DNA from: Kribbella sp. NBC_00382
GTDB taxonomy: Bacteria > Actinomycetota > Actinomycetes > Propionibacteriales > Kribbellaceae
Reading direction: 5' to 3'
Length of the DNA stretch: 64,000 nucleotides
Assembly: GCF_036067295.1 (NCBI RefSeq)
Contig: NZ_CP107954.1
Coordinates: 5,456,001 to 5,520,000 of the forward strand
Part shown: piece by piece, positions 14,991 to 23,220 of the stretch
How the letters are laid out: every line of letters starts with the position of its first letter
Position numbering within the stretch: the first letter of the stretch is position 1
Made by a program: the position numbers and the translations under genes
The notes under the pieces: model-generated
Databases searched by the model: none
The model's input: only the letters and a program-made list of their open reading frames with translations
What the model was told of the DNA's origin: nothing

Positions 14991-17674
14991 AAGGTGTGCT
15001 CGTCGCTGGGGAAGGTGCCTCCGGTGACGTCGGCGGCGAAGTTGGTGGCGGCGTTGGTGAGGATGCCTCGGAGGTCGGCGTACTGCTTGACGAAGCGGGG
15101 CATCTGGCCTGAGCGCATGCCGGCCATGTCTTGCCAGACGAGGACCTGGGCGTCGGTGTCGCGGCCGGCTCCGATGCCGATGGTGGGGATCGAGATGCGC
15201 TTGGTGATCTCCGCGGAGACGTCGCCGGGGACCATCTCGAGGACGACCGAGAAGGCACCGGCATCGGCCAGGGCGACCGCGTCGTCGATCAGCGTGGCTG
15301 CCTGGTCGCCGCGGCCTTGGACGCGGTAACCGCCGATCGTGTGCTCGCTCTGCGGAGTGAAGCCGATGTGCGCCATCACCGGGATGCCGGACTGGGTCAG
15401 CTTCTCGACGGCCGGCACCATGTTGCGCCCGCCTTCGAGCTTCACCGCGTGCACGCCCGCTTCCTTCATGAACCGGACGGCGGTGTGGAAGGCCTGCTCG
15501 GGCGATGCCTGGTACGAACCGAACGGCAGGTCGGCCACCACCAGCGCACGCTCGACAGCACCCGCTACCGCACGCGACAGCGGGATCAATTCGTCGACGG
15601 TGACGCGCAGAGTCGATTCGTAGCCGAAGACGTTGTTCGCGGCGGAGTCGCCGACCAGCAACACCGGGATGCCGGCCTGGTCGAAGATCTCGGCGGTGTA
15701 CTGGTCGTACGCCGTGAGCATGGCCCACTTCTCGCCGCGGTTCTTCATGTCCCGCAGGTGATGGATCCGGTACCGCCGCGGCCGCTTGCTCGCGTCTGCC
15801 GGCGTACTACCGCCGGCCGACCCGAGTGCGGAGCTCCCGCCGGCAGCACCGAGGCTGTTGCTCACGGCACTCGCCTTGGCCGCTTCCTTCGGCGTACTGG
15901 TCTCAGCAGCCGGCTCAGCGGCCGCTGCACCTGCCCGCCGGGCGCGGTGTGAACTCACGGGTGCCTCGGGCACCTGGCTCGGCGCATCCTGCTGTACGTC
16001 GGCTCGCCGCCGCGCGCCCGCGGGCCTCGACGGGGTCTCCGGCTTGATCACCGGCAGAGCACCGCTGGAAGTCGGTGCAGCACTCAACGGCGCGTTGCTC
16101 TCGTACTCCGCTGATGGATCCGACGGGTAGCCATTGGCAGAGCTGGACGCACTAGCCGGCGGTGCCGAAGCAGGCATCGGTGCAGCGCCAGTCCATCCAG
16201 TAGCTCCTTGGCCAGTGCGGTTGGCCGGACCTTCGCCAGTACTCGGGGTCGGCCCTTGGCTGGCTGCCGCCGGACGACCCGCGACGGGGCCGTTCTGCAC
16301 GGGGAGCGCTCCGGTCGTACCGACCCCATTGGAGTTGGTGCCGGGAGGGCGCGAACCATTCGACGGAGGTTGAGGCGTCGAGACTCCATTGGAAGCTGGC
16401 CCACGCGACGTAGGACCGGCTTGAGTCCAGTTGGTGCTTGCTGCAGAGCTCCCGTTGGAGCTTGGGCCGCGCGACTCGGGACCGGCCTGGGTCCAACCGT
16501 TGCTCGCAGCCGAACCGTTGGAGGAGTGCGGTGTAAGGCCGTTGCCGCTCGGGCCGACGGGTGAGCCAGCGCCGGCGGCACCAGGACCCGCTGGACCCGG
16601 CCGCGTGCGCCCGCCCGGTCCTGCGGCCCCTGCGGGCCCGGCCGGGCCTGGGGGAGTGCCTGGCTCTGGTTGTCCTGGCCGGGGTGACAGAGGGCCGGTC
16701 GTGCCGTTGCGGCCGGGGCCGAAGGGTGCCTGCGGCGTTTGCTGTGGTGCACCGGGAGGTTGTTGCCGGAAGGGACCCTGCTCGGGGTACCCGCGCTCCT
16801 GGTACCGCTCTTGCTGTTGCCGTTCCAACGCCTGCCGCTCCTGAGTGGCTCGCTCCTGCGCTGCGGCACGTTCCTGTGTCGCCCGCTCTTGGGCAGCCCG
16901 CTCCTGAGCCGCTCGCTCTGCTACTGCTCGCTCCTGCGCAGCCCGCTCGGTCGCAACTCGTTCTGCCGCAACACGTTCGGCAACAGCCCGTTCCTGCGCG
17001 ACCCGCTCGGCAGCAGCCCGTTCCTGCGCCGCCCGCTCCGCAGTGGCGCGCTCCTGAGCCGCACGTTCAGCAGTAGCCCGCTCAGCGGCAGTCCGCTCAG
17101 CCGCAGCACGTTCCTGCGCGGCGCGCTCTTGCCCAGCACGGTCCTGGGTCGGCCTGTCTTGGTACGGAGGGCGGGGAGCGAAGGGAGACCCTTCCTCAAA
17201 CCCACCAGGCTCCGGGTACGTCTCCCGCTCACCCCAGGCAGGTGCGCCACCGTACGCCGGCGACTCGGCCTCCTGCGGATACCCGCCGGCCGGGTAGTCG
17301 CGCTCCGGCAGGAACGGGGGCTTCGGGACATACGGCTGCTGCGGCACCGGCCCGCGCTCGTACGACCGCGGCGCGTTCGGCAGCGACGGCGCAGGGTCGA
17401 GCCCGTCCAGCGCGGTCGAGCGATCCCGCCACCCGCCGTCGCCGGAGCCTGCGGCGTAGCCATAGTCCGAGCGGTGCTGATCCTCGGTTGTCCGGTTCTT
17501 CGGTCCGGTCCCGTACGGCGCCGGCAGCTCCTCATCGGCGTCGCCGTTGGTACCGGCCGACATGAAGTTGTCAACCATGGGTTCATCGTCCCACCGTCGC
17601 GGAGGGTGAGCGCTACCGGCCGACGCTGAGGGATCGCTCACACCTGACGCGTCAGGCTTCCGGCGTTCGGGCAC
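14987..17674 (-). CDS. panB: Ketopantoate hydroxymethyltransferase with a ~630-residue N-terminal extension
   Basis: The last ~266 residues (from KRPRRYRIHHL, ~14987-15787) are a complete PanB: LLVGDSAANNVFGYESTLRV, DLPFGSYQASPEQAF, VKLEGG, MAHIGFTPQS, GIGAG and QYADLRG. PanB makes ketopantoate for pantothenate and CoA. Family members are ~270-290 aa, but this frame is open for 895 codons. The extension has an acidic Pro/Gly/Tyr-rich head, 22 xERxx repeats (~residues 180-290), then Pro/Gly/Ser/Asn-rich low complexity. A GTG at 15865 (weak site AAGGCGAG) would give a normal 292-aa PanB, so an internal start is possible. The frame stays protein-like above 17674 (PFNDSPFFPPEDPEQADSFS) up to the nadE stop, so the true start may be earlier, for example CTG at 17758. 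Confidence 0.75.
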   Translation of the reverse strand: MPERRKPDASGVSDPSASAGSAHPPRRWDDEPMVDNFMSAGTNGDADEELPAPYGTGPKNRTTEDQHRSDYGYAAGSGDGGWRDRSTALDGLDPAPSLPNAPRSYERGPVPQQPYVPKPPFLPERDYPAGGYPQEAESPAYGGAPAWGERETYPEPGGFEEGSPFAPRPPYQDRPTQDRAGQERAAQERAAAERTAAERATAERAAQERATAERAAQERAAAERVAQERAVAERVAAERVATERAAQERAVAERAAQERAAQERATQERAAAQERATQERQALERQQQERYQERGYPEQGPFRQQPPGAPQQTPQAPFGPGRNGTTGPLSPRPGQPEPGTPPGPAGPAGAAGPGGRTRPGPAGPGAAGAGSPVGPSGNGLTPHSSNGSAASNGWTQAGPESRGPSSNGSSAASTNWTQAGPTSRGPASNGVSTPQPPSNGSRPPGTNSNGVGTTGALPVQNGPVAGRPAAASQGPTPSTGEGPANRTGQGATGWTGAAPMPASAPPASASSSANGYPSDPSAEYESNAPLSAAPTSSGALPVIKPETPSRPAGARRRADVQQDAPSQVPEAPVSSHRARRAGAAAAEPAAETSTPKEAAKASAVSNSLGAAGGSSALGSAGGSTPADASKRPRRYRIHHLRDMKNRGEKWAMLTAYDQYTAEIFDQAGIPVLLVGDSAANNVFGYESTLRVTVDELIPLSRAVAGAVERALVVADLPFGSYQASPEQAFHTAVRFMKEAGVHAVKLEGGRNMVPAVEKLTQSGIPVMAHIGFTPQSEHTIGGYRVQGRGDQAATLIDDAVALADAGAFSVVLEMVPGDVSAEITKRISIPTIGIGAGRDTDAQVLVWQDMAGMRSGQMPRFVKQYADLRGILTNAATNFAADVTGGTFPSDEHTF
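16800..17150 (-). repeat. Tandem ~15-bp repeats encoding xERxx pentapeptides
   Basis: About 22 consecutive units of five codons (QERAA, AERVA, AERAT and close variants) lie within the panB extension. Arg of one unit and Glu of the next are four residues apart, the i to i+4 spacing of a salt-bridged single alpha-helix. Synonymous codon differences between units suggest selection on the protein. Confidence 0.85.
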
Positions 17675-17754
17675 GCTGAAGGAATCAGCCTGCTCGGGAT
17701 CCTCGGGCGGAAAGAACGGACTGTCGTTGAAAGGGCGGTTTCGCCACGAGCCAC

Positions 17755-19542
17755 TCAGGTCTCTGTCGCCTTTCTACTGACAACACGGGTCGCGTCCTCA
17801 CGCCATGCATTGGTGATCGGCAGTCGCCGGTCTCTTCCGAAGGCCTTGTGGGTGATCTTCGGACCCGGAGGATACTGCCGTCGCTTGTACTCCGCTTTGT
17901 CGACCAGCTGGATTACCTTGCTGACCAGTTCGGTGTCGAAGCCGGCCGCCACCAATTCCGCCGTACCCCGATCCTGCTCGACGTAGTCGTCGAGCATGTC
18001 GTCCAGCAGGTCGTACGGCGGCAGCGAGTCGGTGTCCTTCTGGCCCGGCCGGAGCTCGGCCGACGGCGGCTTGGCGATCGCGTTCTCCGGGATCGGCGGC
18101 TGCTGGCCGCGTTCCTTGGCGTCCGCGTTGCGCCATTTCGCCAGCCGCCAGACGACGGTCTTCGGTACGTCCTTCAGCGGCGCGTACCCGCCGACCGCGT
18201 CGCCGTAGATCGTCGAGTACCCGACGGCCAGCTCGGATTTGTTGCCACAGGCAAGTACCAGGTGACCGTCGGCGTTCGACAGGCCCATCCAGATCACCGC
18301 GCGGACGCGGGCCTGCAGGTTCTCCTCGGCCAGCCCGGTCAGCCCGAGCGTGTCCAGGAACGGCTGCACCATCGGCTGGATCGGTACCACGCGATAGTTC
18401 AGTCCGGTCCGCGCGGCGAGCTCGGCCGCGTCGTCCTTGGAATGGTCGCTGGAGTAGACGCTCGGGTTGGAGATGCCGAATACGTGCTCCGAGCCGATCG
18501 CGTCGCAGGCGATCGCGGCGACGAGCGACGAGTCGATGCCACCGGACAGCCCGAGCAGGACGGACTTGAACCCGTTCTTCCGGACGTAGTCGCGCAGCCC
18601 GAGCACGACAGCGCCGTACATCTCGGCCTCGTCCGACAATCGCGGCGCCTGCGCCGACGCGATCGGCTCGTACGCCGGAAGCGCATCCTCCTGCAGCACC
18701 GTGTGCTCGATCCGGATACCTTCGTGCTCACCACCCGGCGTACCGGTTGCTGCCGGCAAGTCGAGGTCGACGACCATGCTGCCCTGCTCGAACTGCGGAG
18801 CGCGTGCGAACACCTTGCCCTGGGCATCGGCAATCAGCGAGTCGCCGTCGAACACCAACTCGTCCTGCCCGCCGACGAGGTTCACGTACGCGAGTGAGCA
18901 ACCCGCCTCGCGGGCTCGCCGGGTGACGAGCTCACCGCGGACGTCGTCCTTGTTGGCCTCGTACGGCGAACTGTTGATGACGAGCAGCAGTCCCGCGCCG
19001 GCCGCCCGGGTCGCGGCCACCGGGCCGCCGTCCTGCCAGAGGTCCTCGCAGATCACCAGCGCGACGTCGACGCCGTGGATCCGGATCACCTGCAGGCTGT
19101 CGCCGGGTACGAAGTGCCGGAACTCGTCGAAGACACCGTAGTTCGGCAGGTGGTGCTTGACCGCCGACGTGACGACCTCACCGCGATGCAGCACCGCGGC
19201 CGAGTTGGTCGGCGAACCCTTCGGGCGGCCGAGCCGGTCGACGCCCATCGCCGTACCGGAAGCGCGGTCGAGGTAGCCGACGACGACCACCACCTCGCCG
19301 AGTCCCTCTTCGGCCAGCCGTCGTGCGAGCTTCTTGATCTTGGCCTGCGAAGCGTCCACGAACGACGCCCGCAACGCGAGATCCTCGACCGGATAACCGG
19401 TCAGCGCCAGCTCGGGAAAGGCCACCACATGGGCGCCCCGCTCAACGGCGTTCCGGGTCCAGGTGACGACTTTTTCGGCATTGCCGTCGACATCACCGAC
19501 CGTCACGTTGAGCTGAGCGAGAGCAACCCGAAGCTGAGGCAC
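17755..19542 (-). CDS. nadE: Glutamine-dependent NAD+ synthetase
   Basis: A 595-aa two-domain enzyme that amidates nicotinic acid adenine dinucleotide with ammonia from glutamine. The N-terminal nitrilase-like glutaminase has its Glu-Lys-Cys triad in FPELALTGYP, KHHLPNYGVFDEF and LVICEDLW. The C-terminal synthetase has the ATP-binding P-loop LLGLSGGIDSSLVAAIACDA and the later LACGNKSELAVGYSTIYGD. Length is normal for the family. A GTG at 19542 is used. panB follows on the same strand with ~80 nt or less between, so the two cofactor genes are likely co-transcribed. Confidence 0.95.
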   Translation of the reverse strand: MPQLRVALAQLNVTVGDVDGNAEKVVTWTRNAVERGAHVVAFPELALTGYPVEDLALRASFVDASQAKIKKLARRLAEEGLGEVVVVVGYLDRASGTAMGVDRLGRPKGSPTNSAAVLHRGEVVTSAVKHHLPNYGVFDEFRHFVPGDSLQVIRIHGVDVALVICEDLWQDGGPVAATRAAGAGLLLVINSSPYEANKDDVRGELVTRRAREAGCSLAYVNLVGGQDELVFDGDSLIADAQGKVFARAPQFEQGSMVVDLDLPAATGTPGGEHEGIRIEHTVLQEDALPAYEPIASAQAPRLSDEAEMYGAVVLGLRDYVRKNGFKSVLLGLSGGIDSSLVAAIACDAIGSEHVFGISNPSVYSSDHSKDDAAELAARTGLNYRVVPIQPMVQPFLDTLGLTGLAEENLQARVRAVIWMGLSNADGHLVLACGNKSELAVGYSTIYGDAVGGYAPLKDVPKTVVWRLAKWRNADAKERGQQPPIPENAIAKPPSAELRPGQKDTDSLPPYDLLDDMLDDYVEQDRGTAELVAAGFDTELVSKVIQLVDKAEYKRRQYPPGPKITHKAFGRDRRLPITNAWREDATRVVSRKATET

Positions 19543-19580
19543 GGCAGCACCCTACTGGTTACCGGCGCCCCCACCCCGAA

Positions 19581-19602
19581 CCCGCCCGATTTCGTTGGCG
19601 GG
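19581..19602 (-). terminator. Possible terminator downstream of the NTF2-like gene
   Basis: CCCGCC (19581-19586) and GGCGGG (19597-19602) form a 6-bp GC stem with a 10-nt loop, 28 nt beyond the stop of the NTF2-like gene and before nadE. No U-tract follows on the minus strand, so support is modest. Confidence 0.35.
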
Positions 19603-19629
19603 CCTTTACATAGGTGCCGAGTATCCGGG

Positions 19630-19992
19630 CTAGGGAAGATCTTCCGGTTCGATGGCCGCGGTGTAGCTGGTGATGGCGGTCAGATAGCCCTGGGTGAATT
19701 CGTAGACGTCGCAGGAGCGGACGAAGGACGTGTTCCATTTGGCGTCGACGTACTTCGCGACGGTGTCGATGGCGACCGCGTCCGGGCCGACGATCGTCTT
19801 GAAGCGCAGGAACTGGGTGGTCGTCCGCTCGAGTTGGTCGAGCGACTGCTCACAGGCGGCCTGCACCTGATCGGTGCCCTCGAGTCGCGCCGCACCCACC
19901 AAGGTCCACTCCACCTGGGGATGCAGGAACTCGTACGTCTCCCGGAACCGATGGCTGGAGAACGCCTCAGCCACCTGCTGAATCGTCGGCAT
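19630..19992 (-). CDS. NTF2/SnoaL-like fold protein
   Basis: A 120-aa single-domain protein of the cone-shaped NTF2 fold: an N-terminal helix (QQVAEAFSSHRFRETYEFLH), a strand with HPQVEWTLVGAARLEG, and a C-terminal sheet (CDVYEFTQGYLTAITSYTA). Such proteins are ligand binders, isomerases or hydrolases. The active site is not identifiable here. ATG at 19992; the dienelactone-hydrolase-like gene ends 9 nt upstream on the same strand, suggesting an operon. Confidence 0.75.
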   Translation of the reverse strand: MPTIQQVAEAFSSHRFRETYEFLHPQVEWTLVGAARLEGTDQVQAACEQSLDQLERTTTQFLRFKTIVGPDAVAIDTVAKYVDAKWNTSFVRSCDVYEFTQGYLTAITSYTAAIEPEDLP

Positions 19993-20001
19993 CCGCCGAT
20001 G

Positions 20002-20595
20002 CTACTTCTTCAGGAAGTCCAGCACTCGGGTGATCAACAGGGCGGTCGCGGCTTCGTCGTACGCCGGAAGCGAAGAGTCGGTGAAGAGGTGTTTCTTGCC
20101 CGGGTAGAGGAACAACTCGGCATCGTCAGGGCTGGCGGCGATCAGAGCCTTGGCCGAGTCGAGGTCGCCGTCCTCCTCGATGAAGAACGGGTCCTCCTCC
20201 ATCGCGTGCACCTGGACGGGAAGACCGGCCGGCCAGCTCTCGCTGAACTCCGACACCGGGATGCAGCCGTGCAGCAAGAGCGCGCCGCGGGCAGCCGCAC
20301 TCGTCTGGGCCAACTGCTGGGCCGCCATCACCCCGAGCGAGAAGCCCGCGAAGACCAGTCCGTTGCCCAGCTCGCCTTCGCCGAGCTTCTCGCCGGCAGC
20401 GACCGCGCGATCCTTCACCACCTCGAACCCGGTCTGCCGCGCATAGTCGAGCCCCTCGTCGAGAGTGCCGAAGACCTTGCCTTCATACACATCAGGCAGA
20501 TGCACGGTATGGCCGGCCTCGCGCAGCGTGCCCGCGAAAGCGCGCACCCCGTCGGTCAGTCCCTGCGCATGGTGGAACAGCACTACCTCAGCCAT
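20002..20595 (-). CDS. Dienelactone hydrolase-family protein
   Basis: A 197-aa alpha/beta hydrolase. The nucleophile elbow is GFSLG (VFAGFSLGVMAAQQLA), with serine instead of the cysteine of true dienelactone hydrolases. The acid lies in the HAMEEDPFFIEEDGD region and the histidine in LYPGKKHLFTD. ATG at 20595 with GGAGAGG 7 nt upstream is preferred to the TTG six bases earlier. It is divergent from an ArsR-like regulator with a dyad between them, which probably controls it. Confidence 0.85.
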   Translation of the reverse strand: MAEVVLFHHAQGLTDGVRAFAGTLREAGHTVHLPDVYEGKVFGTLDEGLDYARQTGFEVVKDRAVAAGEKLGEGELGNGLVFAGFSLGVMAAQQLAQTSAAARGALLLHGCIPVSEFSESWPAGLPVQVHAMEEDPFFIEEDGDLDSAKALIAASPDDAELFLYPGKKHLFTDSSLPAYDEAATALLITRVLDFLKK

Positions 20596-20626
20596 CGTCA
20601 AACCTCTCCAGAAGGTGAATGATCCA

Positions 20627-20656
20627 AGAATGTCGAACGTTCTGCGATGTTAGTCT
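20627..20656 (+). promoter_or_regulatory. Operator dyad and -10 between divergent hydrolase and ArsR-like genes
   Basis: AGAATGT (20627-20633) and ACGTTCT (20637-20643) form an imperfect dyad (6 of 7 pairs). A -10-like TAGTCT (20651-20656) lies 9 nt before the ATG at 20666. A regulator bound here could control both genes. Confidence 0.4.
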
Positions 20657-20665
20657 GATCCGACC

Positions 20666-21247
20666 ATGACAGGCAATCCCCAGGGCAATCCCCAGACCCC
20701 GGACTACGAGCTCGAGGACACCATCGAGCTGACCACGGCCGAGCAGGTGAAGGCACTCAGCGATCCGCTCCGGACGTCGATCCTGCAGTTGCTGCACGAG
20801 CGGGCCGCGACGGTGACCGAGCTCGCGGCCGCGGTGAAGCGCCCTAAGAGCACGGTGGCGCACCACGTCAACGTGCTCGCCGCTGCCGGCCTGCTCAAGG
20901 TGGTCCGTACTCGCCGGGTCCGCGCGATCGAGGAGCGGTTCTACGGCCGCGCCGCCCGGGTGTTCTTCTACGAGATGGGCCGGACCGGAACGCTGGACTT
21001 CAACGACTTCGAGGTCGCGGCGAAGGAGTCCGTCACCGCTTTCGAGGCCGGGCAGTTGCGCTCCTTCATCCGCCACGCGCGGGTCCCGGACGAGCGGGTC
21101 GGCGAGTTCTGGGCGCGGGTGCACGCGTTGGTCCAGGAGTTCGACAAGCTCCCGCGGTCCGGCGATTCGACGTACGGGTTCGTCGTCGGCGCGTACCCGG
21201 TGAACGACTATCCGGCGCTGCCGCCGCGCGAGGACGACGCGGACTGA
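20666..21247 (+). CDS. ArsR-like winged-helix transcriptional regulator
   Basis: A 193-aa regulator. The winged helix spans about residues 22-90: TAEQVKALSDPLRTSILQLL, then the recognition helix KRPKSTVAHHVNVLAAAGLL and wing VRTRRVRAIEERFYG. The C-terminal ~100 residues are an acidic, mostly helical sensor or dimer domain without obvious ligand residues. Homologues are found beside hydrolases. The divergent dienelactone hydrolase-like gene is the likely target. Confidence 0.85.
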   Translation: MTGNPQGNPQTPDYELEDTIELTTAEQVKALSDPLRTSILQLLHERAATVTELAAAVKRPKSTVAHHVNVLAAAGLLKVVRTRRVRAIEERFYGRAARVFFYEMGRTGTLDFNDFEVAAKESVTAFEAGQLRSFIRHARVPDERVGEFWARVHALVQEFDKLPRSGDSTYGFVVGAYPVNDYPALPPREDDAD

Positions 21248-21278
21248 TCAGTCGAAGGAACGAGGACCCCGGTCGCGA

Positions 21279-21442
21279 AGTGTCCCGTGATTGCTGTGGC
21301 TTGACGCTATCGGCGCCCAGGCACGCACCTCGCGGCACTTGCCCAGCGCCCACGATGCTCCGCATCGAGGCCACTGCTCAAGCACCACGATGCACGCACC
21401 TGGACACCGCTATCGTTCAAGCCACAGCAATCACGGGACACT
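21279..21442. mobile_element. MITE-like element with 26-bp perfect terminal inverted repeats
   Basis: AGTGTCCCGTGATTGCTGTG... (21279-21304) recurs exactly inverted at 21417-21442. The 112-bp interior has no gene. It holds a 10-bp direct repeat (gcacgcacct at 21321 and 21392) and a small hairpin (cgatgc-tcc-gcatcg). The size and perfect ends resemble a non-autonomous miniature transposon. No convincing target-site duplication is seen. If transcribed, the ends would form a long RNA stem. Confidence 0.55.
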
Positions 21443-21455
21443 GGCTTGGTGTGTA

Positions 21456-21941
21456 ATGGCGGGCGTGGTGACGAAGCAGCAGGAGTGGGCTGGGGACGTC
21501 CGGCTGGGCCCGGTGGGCAAGAGCGTCCGGGTGGTCGTGGCGCTGATCGGGATCGGCTTGCTGATCAACGGGTCGGTGCGCGCGAGTGACGACGCCTGGC
21601 CGTTCGGGCCGATGTCGCAGTACGCCGGATCGGTCGCCGACGACGCGTCGATCACCTACACCCGGATCAGCGCGCAGACCGATGCCGGTACGACGGTCGA
21701 CGTGCCGCTCAACATCGAGGGCGCCGGTGTGGCCCGGGCGGAGATCGAGGCCCGTACCGGCGAGATCGTGAAGGATCCGTCGTTGCTGCAGTCGGTCGCC
21801 GACGGGTGGGCGCGCAAACACCCCGACAAGCCGAAGTACGTGAAGCTCGAGTTGATCCGCGACACCACCACGCTGGTCAAAGGCCGCGTCGAGGGCGATC
21901 CGGTCCCCGAGGTCCTGGCGACGTGGCAGGTGCGCAAATGA
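21456..21941 (+). CDS. Membrane-anchored protein encoded before an HTTM protein
   Basis: A 161-aa protein with one transmembrane segment (VRVVVALIGIGLLINGSV, residues ~25-42). An extracytoplasmic domain opens with WPFGPMSQYAG and ends in LATWQVRK. No enzyme motif is visible. Proteins of this kind are encoded directly before HTTM membrane proteins in actinobacteria. The stop overlaps the HTTM start (ATGA). ATG at 21456 lies just after the inverted-repeat element. GTG codons slightly downstream are alternatives. Confidence 0.65.
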   Translation: MAGVVTKQQEWAGDVRLGPVGKSVRVVVALIGIGLLINGSVRASDDAWPFGPMSQYAGSVADDASITYTRISAQTDAGTTVDVPLNIEGAGVARAEIEARTGEIVKDPSLLQSVADGWARKHPDKPKYVKLELIRDTTTLVKGRVEGDPVPEVLATWQVRK

Positions 21942-22873
21942 CCAAGGTCGCCAATTGGTTCACACCCAAGATCGCGCTCGCCCGGATCGCGTGGCTGCGG
22001 ACGATTCTCTATCTGTTCGTCATCCTCGACATGCACGCGTTCGTCCGCGACACCCGCCTCAAGGGCGAGCACCCCGGCCTGTACCAACCACTCCTGCTGG
22101 CCCGGCTCCTCGACCTCCCGAAGCCGTCCGTCGCCAACACGACCACCCTGTACTTCGTACTGATCGTGTTCTGCCTGATCGGCGCGAGCAACCGACTGCC
22201 CAGGCTGGCCGGCTGGATCGTCGCGCCGGCCTTCACCTGGTGGGTGCTGATCGGGATGAGCGACGGCAAGGTCGACCATGACCATCTCGCCCTCGTCGTC
22301 GCCCTCTGGGTGCTGCCGACCGTTCGGCCGCGGGTGACCAGCTGGAACCGGCGCTGGCGGCACGATGTCTCGGTCTACGCCGATCAGACCCGTTCCGAGG
22401 CGGCCGGCTGGGCGATCCGCTGCGTCCAGATCGCCGTCATCGCGACGTACTTCCTCTCCGCGATCGCCAAGCTGCGGGGCGCGGGCTGGACGCTCGCCTG
22501 GCCGGGCAGCGCGATCCTGACCTGGGCGATCGTGCGTCGCCCGCACCCGGTCGGGGAGTGGCTGCTGCACCATCCGTGGATGCTGCACGTGATGCAGTGG
22601 GTCGGGATCATCGGAGAGTTCTGCTCGCCGGTCATCCTCTGGCTCAAGGGCCGTTGGCAGCTGATGGGGGCGCTGTTCTTCATCGGCTTCCACGTCGCGA
22701 ACACGGCGATCCTGCTGATCCACTTCCTGCCGACAGTCGTCTGCTGGCTGGCGTTCGCGCCGCTCGAGCGGATCGTGCCGTGGTTCCGGAAGCGCAGGTC
22801 AGACCGCGACGCCGGACAAGCCGAAGACCAGACCGAACAGGGCCGGCAGGCCAAGCAGCAGGCTGGCGCGTAG
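21938..22873 (+). CDS. HTTM-domain integral membrane protein
   Basis: A 311-aa polytopic membrane protein related to the horizontally transferred transmembrane (HTTM) and vitamin-K gamma-carboxylase-like families. Hydrophobic segments include LRTILYLFVILDMHAFV, TTTLYFVLIVFCLIGAS, IVAPAFTWWVLIGM, LALVVALWVLPTV, IQ(I)AVIATYFLSAIAKLRG and LFFIGFHVANTAILLIHFL. The motif ATYFLSAIAKLRG with a following W-rich loop is typical. Bacterial members have no proven reaction. The protein is coupled to the anchored protein upstream. Its 3' end overlaps the convergent membrane-protein gene by 75 nt. Confidence 0.8.
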   Translation: MTKVANWFTPKIALARIAWLRTILYLFVILDMHAFVRDTRLKGEHPGLYQPLLLARLLDLPKPSVANTTTLYFVLIVFCLIGASNRLPRLAGWIVAPAFTWWVLIGMSDGKVDHDHLALVVALWVLPTVRPRVTSWNRRWRHDVSVYADQTRSEAAGWAIRCVQIAVIATYFLSAIAKLRGAGWTLAWPGSAILTWAIVRRPHPVGEWLLHHPWMLHVMQWVGIIGEFCSPVILWLKGRWQLMGALFFIGFHVANTAILLIHFLPTVVCWLAFAPLERIVPWFRKRRSDRDAGQAEDQTEQGRQAKQQAGA

Positions 22874-23203
22874 CCGGAACCGTCGCCCGCCGGGACCGGG
22901 AGTACGGACGACCCGGGAGAGCACCGCACCGGCGTACCCGAAGATCAGCGCGGCGAGCAGGATCTGCTTGGTCGGCAGACCGGCGTCGGCGTGCCGCAGG
23001 CCGAGCGTGACGAGCCCGGGGCAGCAGAACGCGAACATGCCGAACCCGAGCTCCGGGATCGGCAGCCACCGCCGTCCCAGCACATCCAGCTCGGCCGGCC
23101 GACGACGCTGGACCGACCGGATGAAGCGACCGGTGCTGAGCAGTAGGTCGGCCGCGCAGAGGATCGCAGCTATCACTAGCGCCGCATGGAAGATCGTCTG
23201 CAC
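22799..23203 (-). CDS. Small multi-span membrane protein downstream of a DCC oxidoreductase
   Basis: A 134-aa protein with about four hydrophobic segments: FHAALVIAAILCAADLLL, PELGFGMFAFCCPGLVTLGL, QILLAALIFGYAGAVLS and LRASLLLGLPALFGLVFGL. The layout resembles MauE/DoxX-like proteins, and the CC in segment 2 may be redox-active. It follows the DCC gene by 17 nt on the same strand (GTG start). This suggests a membrane partner for a thiol-disulfide protein. The C-terminal 25 codons overlap the HTTM gene antisense. Function not assigned. Confidence 0.65.
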   Translation of the reverse strand: MQTIFHAALVIAAILCAADLLLSTGRFIRSVQRRRPAELDVLGRRWLPIPELGFGMFAFCCPGLVTLGLRHADAGLPTKQILLAALIFGYAGAVLSRVVRTPGPGGRRFRLRASLLLGLPALFGLVFGLSGVAV

Positions 23204-23220
23204 CAGAGGAGACTAGAGCC

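Noticed and set aside
16739..17629. 296-codon plus-strand frame opposite the panB extension
   Set aside because: It mirrors the pentapeptide repeats as Leu/Arg/Ser runs and has no ribosome site; the minus frame continues without stops into PanB.
20633..20643. LexA box at TCGAACGTTC
   Set aside because: The halves lack the 4-nt spacing of the actinobacterial SOS box (GAAC-N4-GTTC); an ArsR operator fits better.
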